A stretch of 64,000 nucleotides of DNA from Diatrype stigma (lineage: Eukaryota; Ascomycota; Sordariomycetes; Xylariales; Diatrypaceae): the NCBI GenBank assembly GCA_022225965.2, contig JAKJXP020000034.1, forward strand, positions 124,001 to 188,000, read 5' to 3'. How positions within the stretch are numbered: the first letter of the stretch is position 1; every line of letters begins with the position of its first letter. Positions 1 through 11,821 of the stretch are shown one piece after another. The translations under genes and the position numbers were made by a program. A model generated the notes under the pieces. That model had not been told where the DNA came from. It ran no database searches and saw only the letters and a program-made list of their open reading frames with translations.

Positions 1-464
1 CAACGTTCGGCTCGGCTGAGGAGCCATGCAACTATTGCAGAAGGTACTGCCGGCTCATAGGAACGAGCACCCCGGGCTGCTTGGCCTGGCACCCCTGAGC
101 ACATGAGCGCATTATTTATATTTGGTCTGCTTCCGCTCCGGAGCTTTTGACTGCTTCCTTCTTTTTCGACTCTTCATTGATGTTTCCCTTCGGGTTGATG
201 GATGTATTCACTTCCTTACATTGCAAGATCTCCCCAGAGTCCTTATAGCATGCTATAGTTCGCCGGAAGCAACAGTCCGAACCCTCCCGCTTCTCCCCCC
301 CGGCTCTACACTTGAAGCTTGACGTGCGCGCACCTAATCATCAAGTATTATAAGAAGCAGGCTTGAAGCTTACTTGACTTATTTGCTCCAACCTGCCTAC
401 CTGACCTTGGCATTTACAATCAAAACCGCCAGCCAATCTCAATTCAACCTCGGCAACGATAACG
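1..464. other. No gene recognised
   Basis: I see no supported coding region here. The stretch is the upstream region of the small membrane-protein gene that starts at 465. Confidence 0.5.
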
Positions 465-966
465 ATGACGCCGCACGCAAGCAAGTTCTACTCCACATCG
501 CAGGTCCACCCGACCTATCTCCCTGCTTTACACAAGTCAGGCCGGATAGAGAAAAAACTGTGAGTCAGCACCGTTTCATTATATCCTCTCTCGTTTATTT
601 CTCTATTATTCCATCTTATGCTCGGCATGTCGAGGGCTCCTGTATACATGTATACAGATGCAACCCCGGCAGCCCCGGTCCCCCGGTTCAACCTAGACTA
701 ACCTGCCCGTCCTCATTAGCGCCATTGCCGCCGTCGCCGCCGTCGGGGTAGGCTACGGCCTGAAGAAGTATAAGGAGATTCAGATCGACCGGCAAGAGCA
801 GTATGCCGCCCAGTCGATGTCGATGCGCGAGGCGGAGGAGCGCCGCAGGTCCGAGGCCATGATGATGGACGCCTACGGGGACCGATCGAGCCTGGACTCG
901 CTCGAGGCCGCTGTCAAGGCGTACGATTCGCAGCGACAAGCAACGTCGTCGCCGTCATCAAAATGA
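465..966 (+). CDS. Small single-pass membrane protein, function unknown
   Basis: Two exons, 465-559 and 720-966, joined by a GTGAGT...TTAG intron in phase 2, give about 113 residues. The N-terminal 32 residues are polar (start MTPHASKFYSTSQVH). The second exon opens with a short hydrophobic, Ala/Val/Gly-rich segment (AIAAVAAVGVGYGL, about residues 33-46) that can span a membrane. It is followed by a charged KKYKEIQIDRQEQY stretch and an Arg/Glu-rich, probably helical tail. The layout suggests a tail on one side of an internal membrane, perhaps mitochondrial, but no family was recognised. The start was chosen because it is the only ATG giving a continuous frame into exon 2. The intron is well formed and the downstream frame is clean to the stop. 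Confidence 0.65.
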
Positions 967-1964
967 GCTGAGCGGTAGCCAATGATGGACTCGGGGCTTA
1001 TGGTATTCAAAAAGACATGGGGGTTCATAATTGGGTTGGGCTGCGTTGTATTTCATAGCACGGTGTTCATTGGTGTCACGGTATGGGTAACCGCGGCGGC
1101 GGTGGCGGTGGCGGTGGCGATAAGATGGCGTTATAGGATACGGGGTAGTTCAAGCGATACACAAGGGTTACCATGTGAACGACGAAGTCACCATGCTTTC
1201 TTGCAGACTAGTTAGGTCTTGATCTATTACATGAACTATTACGTGCTTAGACGCGACCTGGAAAGACGAGGGCTGTTGATCTTTATGATCATCCAGCCCC
1301 TTACTAATGGACCCCTTACTAATGCGCTGGCATGGTAATCAGGTGTGTATGGCAGTGCCGTCGTGTAGGACTATGCATGCATGACCTAGTCTATACCTGT
1401 AAGCTCATTCATTATACATCGCGATTAAGAGTCTTTGGGTTCACGAGAGGCAGCTGCTACATATCCAACGACAGAACGGAATTTCAGATCCGTAGACCTC
1501 CTTACTTACACGAACCAGACTGACCCGATAGGGTTATCATAAGAGTCCATCAAGGATCGGGAGGCAATCTGCGATGGTAGCGAGGCAGGAATCTGACCAG
1601 GAGGCTGATGGTATTCCAAACCAGCTCTATCACATCTACGCCATGCAATGTACGACCCTTGCATCTTTTTCAGGGCAATGACTGTCACAGATGAGTCTTA
1701 AACCTGAATCCTGGAAAACATGCACATATAAACATTGATACGTGGAACGCAGAAATGTGTAATGAGAAGATATCGACGTCTGCGCCTTGGTATCAGAATC
1801 GAAACTGTATCACTCAATGGCCGTATCCTAACCTAACACTATCTCGATCAAACTACTACGCGAATAGAGATATAGGTTTCTGCAAAGCAGACCCGGGATA
1901 TAACTATTATATTCCAGTAGCCCATAGGATACAGAGCCTAGTGATAGATAGACACATCATTAAC
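967..1964. other. No gene recognised (1.0 kb)
   Basis: It holds only short open frames without recognisable domains. A run of GCG/GGC-type triplets (about 1093-1120) is simple sequence. It separates the small membrane-protein gene from the 3' end of the minus-strand secreted-protein gene. Confidence 0.5.
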
Positions 1965-2950
1965 CTAGGCAGGCCCTTCCAACACCACGGAATCAATAGT
2001 GCAGGTAACCACATTCCCGCTCACGCTCGCTTTTAACCCACTGATAGTGTATTTGCTGGCTGAGTTGTAGTTCTCGGGAGTAGTACTACACCAGCTGGAG
2101 TCGGTACCCGTACTTGTCTTGAGTAGTAGTTAGTGACTGTAGAGCATCATGATGAGGTTCTCAAGAACCTTTCAAAATTCTCGGGTAGCCTCTATCATAG
2201 GTAGAATACAGCTCCAACCTCAAGCCAAAGTGTGGGGGTAACGGGACCAGTAAACACTTACAATAACTACGTTTGTGAACCTCAACGGCCCAAAATTCCA
2301 ACTAACATCATACCTAGAAGAGTATTAGGCGGTGTCGAACCTAGACGATAGGTATACCGGACCAACTTACAGTTCAATAGCAAACAATGCTTGATTGAAC
2401 GACTTCGAACCTGCACAATGCCATACCATGGTCAGTCAGCATCGACTCCCATCTATAAGGACTTGCTTTCGGTTGTCACCAAGTCCATGGCTAGAAACCG
2501 GCAACAGCGGCAGCAGCAAGAGTGACTAAACTTACCAAGGGCGAAGTTGTCCGTAACGACCTCCCCTGAGCTCCGTCGCGTGAGGGTACTCGTCCACTGG
2601 TTACCATTAAGGACATTGCTGAAGGCGACCGTCTCGCCGCCATACGTGTTGAAACCGCCACCCCAGGGCAAACTTGGGTTGGAGCAGCACCACCCGGAGC
2701 CGATCCACCAGGTGCCGCTGCGGCCATCGAGCACATTCTGGTATACGCCGCTGCTGTCTGTGGGCTGCAACCCCGGCCACAGGTAGTAAACGCCTGCTGC
2801 CGGTAAGCTCGGAATCGCGATCTCCCCGGTGAACGATGTGAGTTTCGCGCCCGACGGCGTGTAGTACCGCAGGAAGTACCATGATACGGCCGTGGCTTGC
2901 CCGGCAAGGGAGGCCAGGGCAGCTAGGAAGAATGTGTGGAAATAATACAT
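1965..2950 (-). CDS. Secreted beta-rich protein, function unknown
   Basis: Four exons on the minus strand (2536-2950, 2371-2410, 2262-2313, 1965-2117) give about 219 residues. The introns have GTAAGT donors, and the last has a perfect CTAAC branch point 10 bases before its AG. The protein starts MYYFHTFFLAALASLAGQA, a clear signal peptide. The mature part is rich in Trp, Gly, Ser and Thr with alternating hydrophobic residues (GTWWIGSGWCC, LFAIELYDVSWNFGP). It has several cysteines, which suggests a secreted beta-sandwich, possibly of the concanavalin-like type seen in fungal lectins and G1 peptidases. I could not assign a catalytic motif. The TTG codon three codons upstream also keeps the frame open, but the ATG at 2950 gives the better signal peptide. 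The single long reading frame over exon 1 runs past the true donor, so exon structure matters here. Confidence 0.7.
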
Positions 2951-4365
2951 TTTGGCCAAAAAGTGCTAAAGTCCCGATCCCAGACACAAACGGGATCGAT
3001 GGACACCCGGAATATATGCTCGCTGATCTGGAATGAGTATATCCATCGGCCGGGTCATCGTTCATGACGGTGCTTGCATTCCTTGCACGGCCATTGGCGC
3101 GGATGGAAAATATCACCCCTATATAGGTAGAAATCGGGACTTGTTGAACCGAGCAGGCTTTCAAACTTAATCCTGATGGATCAAACGTACTTATCGTGTG
3201 CTAGTATATGGGATTCCATGTTGCTGGAGGCGGACTTGCTATCCCAGTTCGGCCTGGTGGTGGACGATTTCAGGGACGATAAGTCGATGTAACCCTGCTC
3301 GTGGAAGTGGCTTCGGCACTTCTTGGCCAATGCTTTTGATAATGTGCCCTCCAGATTAATTCCGAAATTACGGATTTATTGGGTGTTCACGATAAAGCCT
3401 GAATAGAACTTGATAAAAGGCTATGATCGATTTCACGTGGCATGGGGTAATCTAGATCAGGTAGGCCTGCCTACGTTCTAGAACCGACAGGGGGGATATC
3501 CGACCTTACTAGACTCTTTATATCTCCCAGGATTTGTCTCCATAACATAGGTTTCACATTCTTGGATTCTCTCAAGGGCCAAGAAATGTCGCCATACCCT
3601 ACGACTAAGGAGGTGGGTGTATTTCCGCGTCTCCTTGCAAGAGTGTACGATAGCAAGGTTGACACGACACTTTCTTTGGGGTGTCCATAGAGCAATAAGA
3701 ATCGATATAGAACGATATCAGGACTCTCTATACTTAGCGAGAGGACAAATACCCCTTCAAGGTCCTAGAACCGTAGAACGTCTTCGACGACGAGGCTGGA
3801 CAAGGGTTAACACAGCCATATTCTGATCGCACCGAGTTATCATTCCTACGGAGCCTAGAACTATAGTGGCTGATATCAGTGTATAGATCTAGCCTCGTCA
3901 CCTATTCCGTTACACATTGCTTAGTTATACTATCGAGTCGCCTCAGCTTCCTCCATGAAGGAGTATTTGAAAGCTTAGCTTGATATCTGTAGTTTTGACG
4001 GGTCGGAAGGAAGTATGCTCCTCCAGGTTAGGGAACAGGGACATGTCATTCGCAACTTGAGACATACAACGCTTTTTGACCTTAGACAGTGTACCTGTCT
4101 CACAAGATGACCTAAGAACGACAAAATCCCAAATGAAACGGTTCTATGACCCATTTGTGGACTGGTTGCCTACGTTGTCTTTGACGTAGGTGTACAATGC
4201 GTGGCCGAGGTGATGTAGAGGTCGCTGAAACACAAGAATGAAGAAATGAAATTTACTAAAGAATACGAAGGAAGAGGAAGAACGTAATAGTATGTATATA
4301 ATAAATGGTTTATCGTTATTTGTATAAATTAAAGGGCTAGCTTAGTATAAATGTTTAACAATTAT
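2951..4365. other. No gene recognised (1.4 kb)
   Basis: Only short overlapping frames are present. Base composition drops towards AT after about 4240, where the RIP-affected block around the transposon begins. Confidence 0.5.
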
Positions 4366-5007
4366 CAGAATATTAAGTAACATAACCTATATAACGTAAT
4401 ATTTATTATTTAATAAATATTACCCTTTGCAATTTATTTATTCGGAATTTTTCGAAATTGCGCAATTTATAACGCAATTTACGATAATTTCCTTTAATTG
4501 CGTAATTAATAGCAGGTTATAATAGCTGGTAATTATGACTAATATATACCGTTATATTAAGAATTATAAGAACTAATAAGAGTTAAAGTAAAGGCTAATA
4601 AAAAAGAGAAAAGGGGTTATTAAAAAGGAGGTACGTATTAAGAAAGGGATGCGTATTAAGAAGGGGATATATACTAGAAAAGAAGTACGTACCAGGAAAG
4701 GAATGCGTGCTAAGAAAGGAGTATATACCAGGAAAGGGGTATCAGGTATGGGTCGAATAGGTCGAATGGGTCGGTAATAGCTGCAATACGTTTCGAATAC
4801 GCCAAATAAACGTCCAAAATCCGTTTTACGACCTTTATATATGCCTTTATTTTTGCCCGATTTGGGTATTGCAATTAATGCAACGCTTTTATAATTTAGT
4901 TGCAATTGCGCAATTTTAATTCATTAAATTTAAGGTGCTAGTTGCAGTTATTGCAATCCATCCATTAAAGGGCTTGGTTATAATGAATTGCGTTGCTTAA
5001 TACCCTA
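4366..5007 (+). mobile_element. RIP-mutated TIR DNA transposon, non-autonomous
   Basis: This AT-rich block is a degraded copy of the element at 36292-36782, in the opposite orientation. Landmarks line up in order with only C-to-T or G-to-A differences: left end CAGAATATTAAGTAACATAA against CAGGGTGTCAAGCAACGCAA; middle GCTGGTAATTATGACTAATA against GCTGGTAATTGTGGCTAGTA; right end TTGCGTTGCTTAATACCCTA against TTGCGTTGCTTGACACCCTG. This pattern is expected from RIP. The copy is about 150 bp longer than its relative because an internal 18-bp minisatellite is expanded. No transposase frame is visible. Superfamily is unresolved; the CAGGG terminus is compatible with hAT, but no clean 8-bp target duplication is seen. 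Confidence 0.8.
4612..4743. repeat. 18-bp minisatellite inside the RIP-mutated transposon
   Basis: About seven imperfect units of roughly 18 bp, of the form GTACGTATTAAGAAAGGG, with RIP-type variants such as GTACGTACCAGGAAAGG. Because the unit is a multiple of three, the minus strand reads as a repetitive Phe-Leu/Ile-Arg frame, which is not a gene. The relative at 36.5 kb has only one or two units at the same place. Confidence 0.75.
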
Positions 5008-5139
5008 ATAACTACCCTAAGCAACGGATCTTAAATGGCCAAATAGGAAAACACGAAAAAAGCAAAGACAGCTGTCAATACCGATGGCCCCTAAGATCAT
5101 ATTCACATAGGCTCAATACCTCGTAAGTATCTAACCAAC

Positions 5140-5955
5140 CTACGAATACCCCCTCCCAGAGTCTGGACGTAAGAAGTCACTACGTCGATTTCCCAATGAC
5201 TCCAGCGAAGATGCTCCATAGTTATCGACCTCAATATTCTGTTCTCTCGCCTTCGCAGCATTATACCGCCTGAAGGCATTTTCCACTAGTAAGCCCACAT
5301 CCCTCCGATTGCGACCAATGACGCCGACAGCAAGCAGTGTTTCCGTCTCCTCAATCCAATCCTGCAGCTTTCTATAAGTCGTGCGGTCTCTCCCCAATCT
5401 TTGTGGCTGGCCCGACCCCTTGATCATAGCCAACATGCCAGCTAGGACAGTGTTTAGAGCACCTAGGACTGTGATGAGCAATCCGGGTTGTTCGGTCCAG
5501 GCCCCCGTAGCTGTCAAGGCGGCGCCAATGACTATCTGAGCGAAGTAGCATGTATAGATAAAGGCCCCCATCATTACATGTTGCATGTGCTTCCGTCTTT
5601 GAATGGTAATGGCATTTTTATAAACCCCAACAGCAGAGCTTTGCCCCTCTTCGAGCGTGCACCCGTCCGTGCCTTTTAGATGGTAGTTGATGCCGAGTGC
5701 TTTGCGGAAGATGAGTAGGTTCTCGTCGTTGGAGCCCCGCATCCGCAATCCGGCGGGATAGCCCCATGACGAATTGGTATCGGTTTTGGAAAGCCTTGCG
5801 CTTGTTGCAACGGGATGAGGACCCTCGGGTGAAAGGGGTGGCCCGGGGTGTGGCGTTGGGGATCTCAGGGGTGATGTGGCACCTATTTGTCCGGGATTTC
5901 CGGCTCTTGTCTCGAGTGGCATGAGAGGAGAATGTGCATCTTTCGGAGTGGACAT
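5140..5955 (-). CDS. Fungal SLATT-domain (two-TM effector) protein
   Basis: A single exon of 271 residues starting MSTPKDAHSPL. The first ~80 residues are Pro/Ser-rich and disordered. Then comes the fungal SLATT (SMODS and SLOG-associating 2TM effector) domain: a conserved FRKALGIN segment, a basic amphipathic stretch (YKNAITIQRRKHMQH), and two transmembrane helices (about residues 128-150 and 157-175) split by a short loop. A QPQRLGRDRTTYRKLQDWIEE helix follows. In bacteria SLATT proteins are proposed pore-forming effectors of nucleotide-signal conflict systems; the fungal branch has no established role. The frame stays open upstream to 6072, but the extra residues look non-coding and the ATG at 5955 starts the plausible protein. 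No partner sensor gene is adjacent; the neighbours are a transposon and a P450. Confidence 0.75.
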   Translation of the reverse strand: MSTPKDAHSPLMPLETRAGNPGQIGATSPLRSPTPHPGPPLSPEGPHPVATSARLSKTDTNSSWGYPAGLRMRGSNDENLLIFRKALGINYHLKGTDGCTLEEGQSSAVGVYKNAITIQRRKHMQHVMMGAFIYTCYFAQIVIGAALTATGAWTEQPGLLITVLGALNTVLAGMLAMIKGSGQPQRLGRDRTTYRKLQDWIEETETLLAVGVIGRNRRDVGLLVENAFRRYNAAKAREQNIEVDNYGASSLESLGNRRSDFLRPDSGRGYS

Positions 5956-6842
5956 CACGAACGAGACCTTGTTATAGTAGCCCACAGTATACAATGTACA
6001 GGGTGGATTCCCGTTAAATTTCATGTTAGTTGCCCAGCCAAGCTGGAGGGGACTACACTGATATATATACAATACTTATGTGTGGGATGTAACCCACTGT
6101 CCTAGCACACAGGTCGATCTTGAGGAAGGGGTAGCGTCTTGATTTCGGACCTTGCAAGATTCTAGCCTTGTCTCAAGTATGAAGTTCTTGGAGGGGACAT
6201 GCCGCGATCGAGATACACCGCGGTCGCCTTCAGTTGGTATCATAGCCTTCTTTGAACGGATGAATCTAGAGATTTCTACATATATACGCCACCATCATCG
6301 TCTTACAGCGATCTGAATCAGTGGAACGAAGATATGTCTCTGGTCAAACGAGCATACTGGGGGCCTTGTGTGCGTCCCAGACTACAAGCACATGTTGGAG
6401 TAGGTATGTTGTTGGGTGGCTAATATACCTTAGTCATCCTATCCACCCAGTATATAGGCTAGCTCTTACACTCAGCTTCACAGCTGGATCCTATACATAT
6501 ACACATACCGATTTCATTCATTCTTTCCCCTTCTTTCCTACAGGTGATTCCAGTATACTTGTAATATATGTCATAGCTAAGGCACCAGTAACTTGGTGAT
6601 GCCAAAATACGACATATCAAGCTTCTGTGAAGTATAGCGGGTAGCGTTTGATGTAGTGGAAATTGGGTGAATAGACTGAGATATAGAAATACTGGAAAAC
6701 TTACCCGACTGAGAAAACAGTGTTGCCTTTTCCATTAGTGAACTCTTCCACTTCCCCTAGATGAAACAAGCTATTCAAAGAAATACCACAAAACCCGCAG
6801 ACACCCTCCCCACAGACTCCTAACATCCACCCAAAAACAATA
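5956..6842. other. Intergenic, no gene recognised (0.9 kb)
   Basis: This is the promoter side of the minus-strand SLATT gene and the 3' flank of the minus-strand P450. No coding sequence could be supported. Confidence 0.5.
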
Positions 6843-8646
6843 TCAGCCACCGAGAGCCCCCTTTGTGACCATCATCATGAAATGGTCGATCTGAAAAGTC
6901 GTGTACGCCCTGCAATCCCAAGATGCCCCTGGATTGGCAATTTGAAAGTCGAATTCCCGCAAAAGCTATAGAACCTCCGTTAGCAACGACCCAACGAGCA
7001 GAGGTCCGACATTAGTATGAGCCACAGACCTGAACCACCACCTTGTGCAACTCCATCCAAGCGATCGTTTTTCCTAGGCATGACCAACGACCATGACCAA
7101 AAACTAGGTCGACGCTCTTGAGCCGCTTATCACATTCTAAGAAACGCTCGGGTCGGAAGACATCCGCATCTTCGCCGAACACTTCCTTATTTCGGAGCAT
7201 AAGCCAGGTGTTGAAGAAAATGTCGGTACCACCAGGAACGAATCTACCACAAATCGTATCTCCCTCGGGGGGCACCCTCTTGGGAAAGCCACCGATTGCT
7301 GGTGGAGTCAATCGAAGTCCTTCGTTGAGAACAGCCTGTGAACGTTCATTAACTATTAATACCCACCGTCCTCGCGTCAAGAAGACGGGAATGCCCCGGT
7401 GCTTAATAGCGACCCACCTGTAGATAGGGAAGCCGTTTGGCCTCTTCGTAGGTCACAGGGTCCGATATGCAGCCCTGCTGGATAGCCTCCGAGATCTCGC
7501 CCTTGAGCTTCTGATATGCGCATGGACTCGCGAGTAAATGGAGGAAAACGCTCTGGATTGCCGTTGTTGTGGTTTCTGCACCTGCAGGTATCTGTATGGC
7601 GAGCTCCAATTCGCACTCCTGGGGCGTCAAGCCCCTTTTAAACCATTCATCCTGCATTCATCAGTGCTTTGGCTCAGGCGAAGGCTTTATCGACGAGGTG
7701 GGTGTCGAATAGGGGTCAATTCACCAACAAACATGCGCGATCTCGCCCCTTGATAGGGCCATTATCAAAACGCGTTGACACCATCTGTTTGAGTAGCCTG
7801 AGAGTTCGCCGTGTCAGCTAGGGTTGGAATGTGAGACGAAGTCATCAGGTACAATTACCCTAAGAAGGCACCCACTCCTTTCGCATCGGTTTTTCTCGGA
7901 CCAGTCAAGATCAACCAAATTTTATTTGAGAAGATACTTCGAAGGAACGGGACCATCGGGAAAGAATGGAGAAATGGAACGAAGTCTGCAACGAAAGAAA
8001 TGAAGTCGAAGCGGTCAGTATCCGTTGTGAGATCCCCCCAAGGCTCACCAACGCCAATCAGCGTAATGAGATCGACCTGGAAGAATTTGATGAGACGACT
8101 GAAGTCCAACAGCCTGGTACCACGCGCCCCAGTATGTTTGCTTCTTAGGAAATCCGTCATGATTGCCACTTGTGAGTCAACATCCTTCTCTAGGTCCATG
8201 TCTCCCTTCCCGGCATATGCTGAGGTGATCTTGGCCTTCATCTTGTCATGTAGAGCTGTATCTGGCTGCGACAGCACGTCGTGTCCATAAGGGTTAAACC
8301 GCAAACTAGCATACCAAGCACCCCGTGAATATTTCGAGCGAGCTGCATTGACGTGCAGCATTGTCTCCGCATCGTAGAGCATAAGCTCATTAGGACCGAT
8401 ACGTATTATCTTGCCGTGTTTCATCTGCTCCTTAGAAAAGATGAAATGATTACGGCCTGACATCATAGTAGAGTATGCCCATAGGTTTGAGAACGAGGCA
8501 AATTTGGGGCCTGGAAATTGCCGGAGTCGAAACCATGCTATCGTTGCTGTGATGATGTACCACAGGATGTACGAGATGATGGCCCATATACCGATGAGAC
8601 CAGGGGTATTGGTCAGGGAAGTAAGTTTACTTCGAAGTGACTCCAT
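6843..8646 (-). CDS. Cytochrome P450 monooxygenase
   Basis: Five minus-strand exons (7859-8646, 7725-7797, 7418-7651, 7030-7335, 6843-6965) join in consistent phase to give 507 residues. There is an N-terminal membrane anchor (IGIWAIISYILWYIITATI) followed by the proline-rich hinge RQFPGPK. The I-helix oxygen-binding motif reads AGAETTTT, the K-helix ExxR is EGLR (about residues 370-373), and the PERF-type motif is FRPERF. The haem-binding loop is FGHGRWSCLG, with Cys at about residue 451 as the iron ligand. It should be an ER-bound monooxygenase that needs a P450 reductase. Substrate cannot be told; the style resembles fungal secondary-metabolism or catabolic P450s. No other biosynthetic enzyme lies nearby. 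All motifs are intact and all four introns are well formed, so the gene looks functional. Confidence 0.9.
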
Positions 8647-11600
8647 AACGCATAATCTCCTGGATCGACGTGGAAGCTTGGTATAGAAGGTCTAAGAAAG
8701 TACCAGTGGAACCCCTGATATATAGCGGAATTCTAGATATCTACCCTTGAGAAACAAAAGAAGAGAGCTTCAGTCGGAACTGATATACACGCATATTTAA
8801 ATCCTGACGACTCTTTCTGACCACGGGTGTATGCTAGCTTTACACACTGACCTAACCCCTTTTAGCAGTCCTTCCTGAGGGAGGTTCATCTTGGAAGTGT
8901 GAACTGCATACGCGAGACAACCAAAAAAGAACGAAAACCTATCTCCTGCATGTATCCATGTTACCGCGCAACTATAAACATAATTGTCAACGCTTCGCGT
9001 CATATGGTAGTATTCGAATAGTCATACTGCGACACACGCACACACACATCACAGTAAGCTACCTGACCAGACAGCTTCAACGACATATAGTCGTACTGTA
9101 CTCGATAACACCCTCACCCAATCAACCCGAAGAGCTGCCACACCTCTTTGGATCTTATGGCTCGAATGCTACCATAGTTGGTCAAATATGGGTGTGCCCA
9201 ATATCCCCCAGTCATGGATTGTTGGAGAAGTCCATTTGAAGTGTTGTAGGAAGCCCAGCTCAAAGGCCAATAGGGACAATGAAAGATCTGCTAGATACTC
9301 AGTAAATGGTGCAATCCGCACTTCGGAATCCATTGTGTACTTGTATCTTATCCAGAATGACTTTCGCTATCTTGACCTGAACTATGGGCTGATGAAGGAT
9401 GAAGCATCTCTCCACGCATTCCTAAGGTAGTAGCGATGCTAAATATAGGCCATTCGACTGTTGCTTACAGAGTCACTATCGGCGGTGACTATCGTTCGGG
9501 AGGAATGCTATGTTCGATATTGCTAGATGATGGAGACGGCTCTCAGCATCGTGACCTGGACAGTGTTTAGGAGAACTGACTGGTGGCATGATATGCCACG
9601 TATCTGCCTCGTATCAGCAAGACTAAAAGCGCCACACAGAAAGAAACAGAAAGATAGCTATCCATCATTAAAGATCTACCGTAATTCGCCTGTTCGATCC
9701 GCCACTACATCCATTCTAGATCGGGGGCACACATGTGTGTTGAGTCAAGTTGAGTAACTAAGGTTAAACATGGAAATAACAAGTATGTAACGTAACTATG
9801 GTTGAAAAAACCAGGTAGAACTTCAGGCCAATGTCTCAAGGATGATATAGATCAATACTAAAGGGTGAAATAAATAGCTTCCCAGCATATGGTGTTCCAG
9901 AGCGCCTATGCTTCGCGGGACGAAATAAGCGATGTGACCTGGGTTTTAGGTAAGCCCCTAAAAGGTGGCCCATCGAGACGTTTGTAATTCACCGGTATAT
10001 CTGGTTCTCATCGGAAACCGACAGATATCGAAGTATTGCAGCTTAGAAGGGGGAAGAAGAATAATCCCAGTTTGGAGGTCAGCTGATCAATGATACAGGG
10101 ATCATAGAGTGTTTCCTTTATATCAGGAAAGCATTGTCATTGTGGACCAATAAGATGGAGTCGCCGTGCTGGATCGATAGGCCGATTAAATTTCAAACTT
10201 TATGCATGGTAGTGTTCGATGCAGGCTTTGTCACATTAGAGCGAATTGCTATAAGTCGGCAACTCTGATATCTTTCTCCATGCAGTGTTACCTGGGTCTG
10301 CATGCTTGGATACTACTTTATGTACGGGACTATGTATGGGGGTTTTCCAAGTTCACAAGGAAAGGCAATGAAACGCGAGTTCGAGGATACAGACCTGGGA
10401 TCTGGGTAGAGTAAGGACATATATCGCTGCCGATTGCTGCCCGAACGATCGAATGCCTCATATTAGTGGCACACAACGTAATCTATGACTGCAAGCCTAC
10501 ATTCGTTATAACATATATATATATATATATATATATACGTTCCAGGTTCATGCTCGCCAATAGCAGGCCTCTCCGTTTGGTTGGTATGACAACTCTCGGT
10601 ACACAATCAGTTTAATTCATGAGCAACATGAGACTTCCCAACAACCATCCGCCCCCAGTCGGCCATTGGATACTGAAGTTATAAGAGCGATAAAGGCTGG
10701 TCGATGGGCAGGCCGCATTACCTTTTATATCCAGGACCGGCGATACCTTGGCAATGGTTACACGAGTAGACCTGGATAGGGACGACTGCGTGATTACAAT
10801 ATACTACTAAGTGGCGTATTTGTGTGTAAGCATTCCATAAGCAAGCGAAGAAGGATCTGCCAACTTTCTTGTCATAGTTACAATACCTTGGACCGCAAAC
10901 ATGAAGCATTCCATGGAGAAACTACAAATGCGTATCTGAGGCAGTCCAACCCGAGAGATTTCCATCCATGAGACTAGAGAACTCCATTCTGGTGACAAGC
11001 GTTAGGTGACGACTGGGAACTGATATACTCACTCGTACTACTGTACGAGTCGTACAGGCCTAGGCCTCTAAGGGGTGCCAGAGCGTTACCCTCTAGGCTA
11101 TGGTGACCCAGGGATAAATACCATGTTCGCTAAGGATGCGGGCGCTATAATCTGTGTTCTCGATGTCGCTTTGTCGGCCATGTGCATTGTGAGGTTTAAC
11201 TTTTAAGGACTCATAAGGACCGGGAAGAAGTCAAGTCTTAGTCACTTCTGACCCAAGCTTGCAGCGATCCCAATAGATCTTGTATATTCGCTATTAGGGT
11301 TTGGCTTGTGATAGACTGAAGCTAGTACCTACGTAATAGTCATTGAAAACAAAAGGGGGGAGCGTGTTTGGATATGCTACTAGGCTTGGAAAGGGGCTCC
11401 TTACTTGGAAGCACAGGCCACTTGACTACTAGTTAGTCAAGGTATGTACTTCGTACATACTTTGTACCCACATGTATGTGGGTATGTACATAGGTACGTA
11501 CACATAAGGAACTTACAGTGCTCTGCGCCTAATCAGACCCCACTAGATAAGCTTCAAGTAGCAACCAAGGCCCTGTACGACGCCCTGGGCCTTTGACCGA

Positions 11601-11821
11601 GCTTCACCTTGAAAAAGCGAACCACGCGATACGTACGGGCATTGCTCTACTTGGTTTACAACTGCATTACGCTATACTTCACGTTAAGCATAAGTTTCAC
11701 TCGAATAATAAGCCAACCAAACTCGACTCTTGTTTGCGAGTCTTATTTATTACGTTTCACCGTCAACAACGTGCTTGCATGCATTTCTATATAGAGGCCT
11801 GATTCCAACACGTTGCCCACT
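8647..11821. other. Gene-poor stretch (3.2 kb)
   Basis: No coding region is supported; open frames are below 100 codons and show no domains. It includes a dinucleotide microsatellite at 10511-10538 and a short palindrome-rich patch near 11440-11505. The last few hundred bases are the promoter region of the PRP4 gene. Confidence 0.5.
10511..10538. repeat. (AT)n microsatellite
   Basis: An uninterrupted run of about 13 AT units in otherwise mixed-composition intergenic DNA. Confidence 0.95.

Noticed and set aside
4573..4905. Minus-strand frame of 110 codons rich in Pro-Phe-Leu-Ile-Arg repeats
   Set aside because: It is the 18-bp minisatellite within a RIP-mutated transposon, not a gene.
5956..6072. 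Upstream start for the SLATT gene
   Set aside because: The extra 39 residues look unlike the disordered N-terminus of the family and have no conserved motif. The ATG at 5955 is preferred.
6843..8646. Secondary-metabolite cluster around the P450
   Set aside because: No PKS, NRPS, terpene cyclase, transferase or other tailoring enzyme lies within reach in the window.
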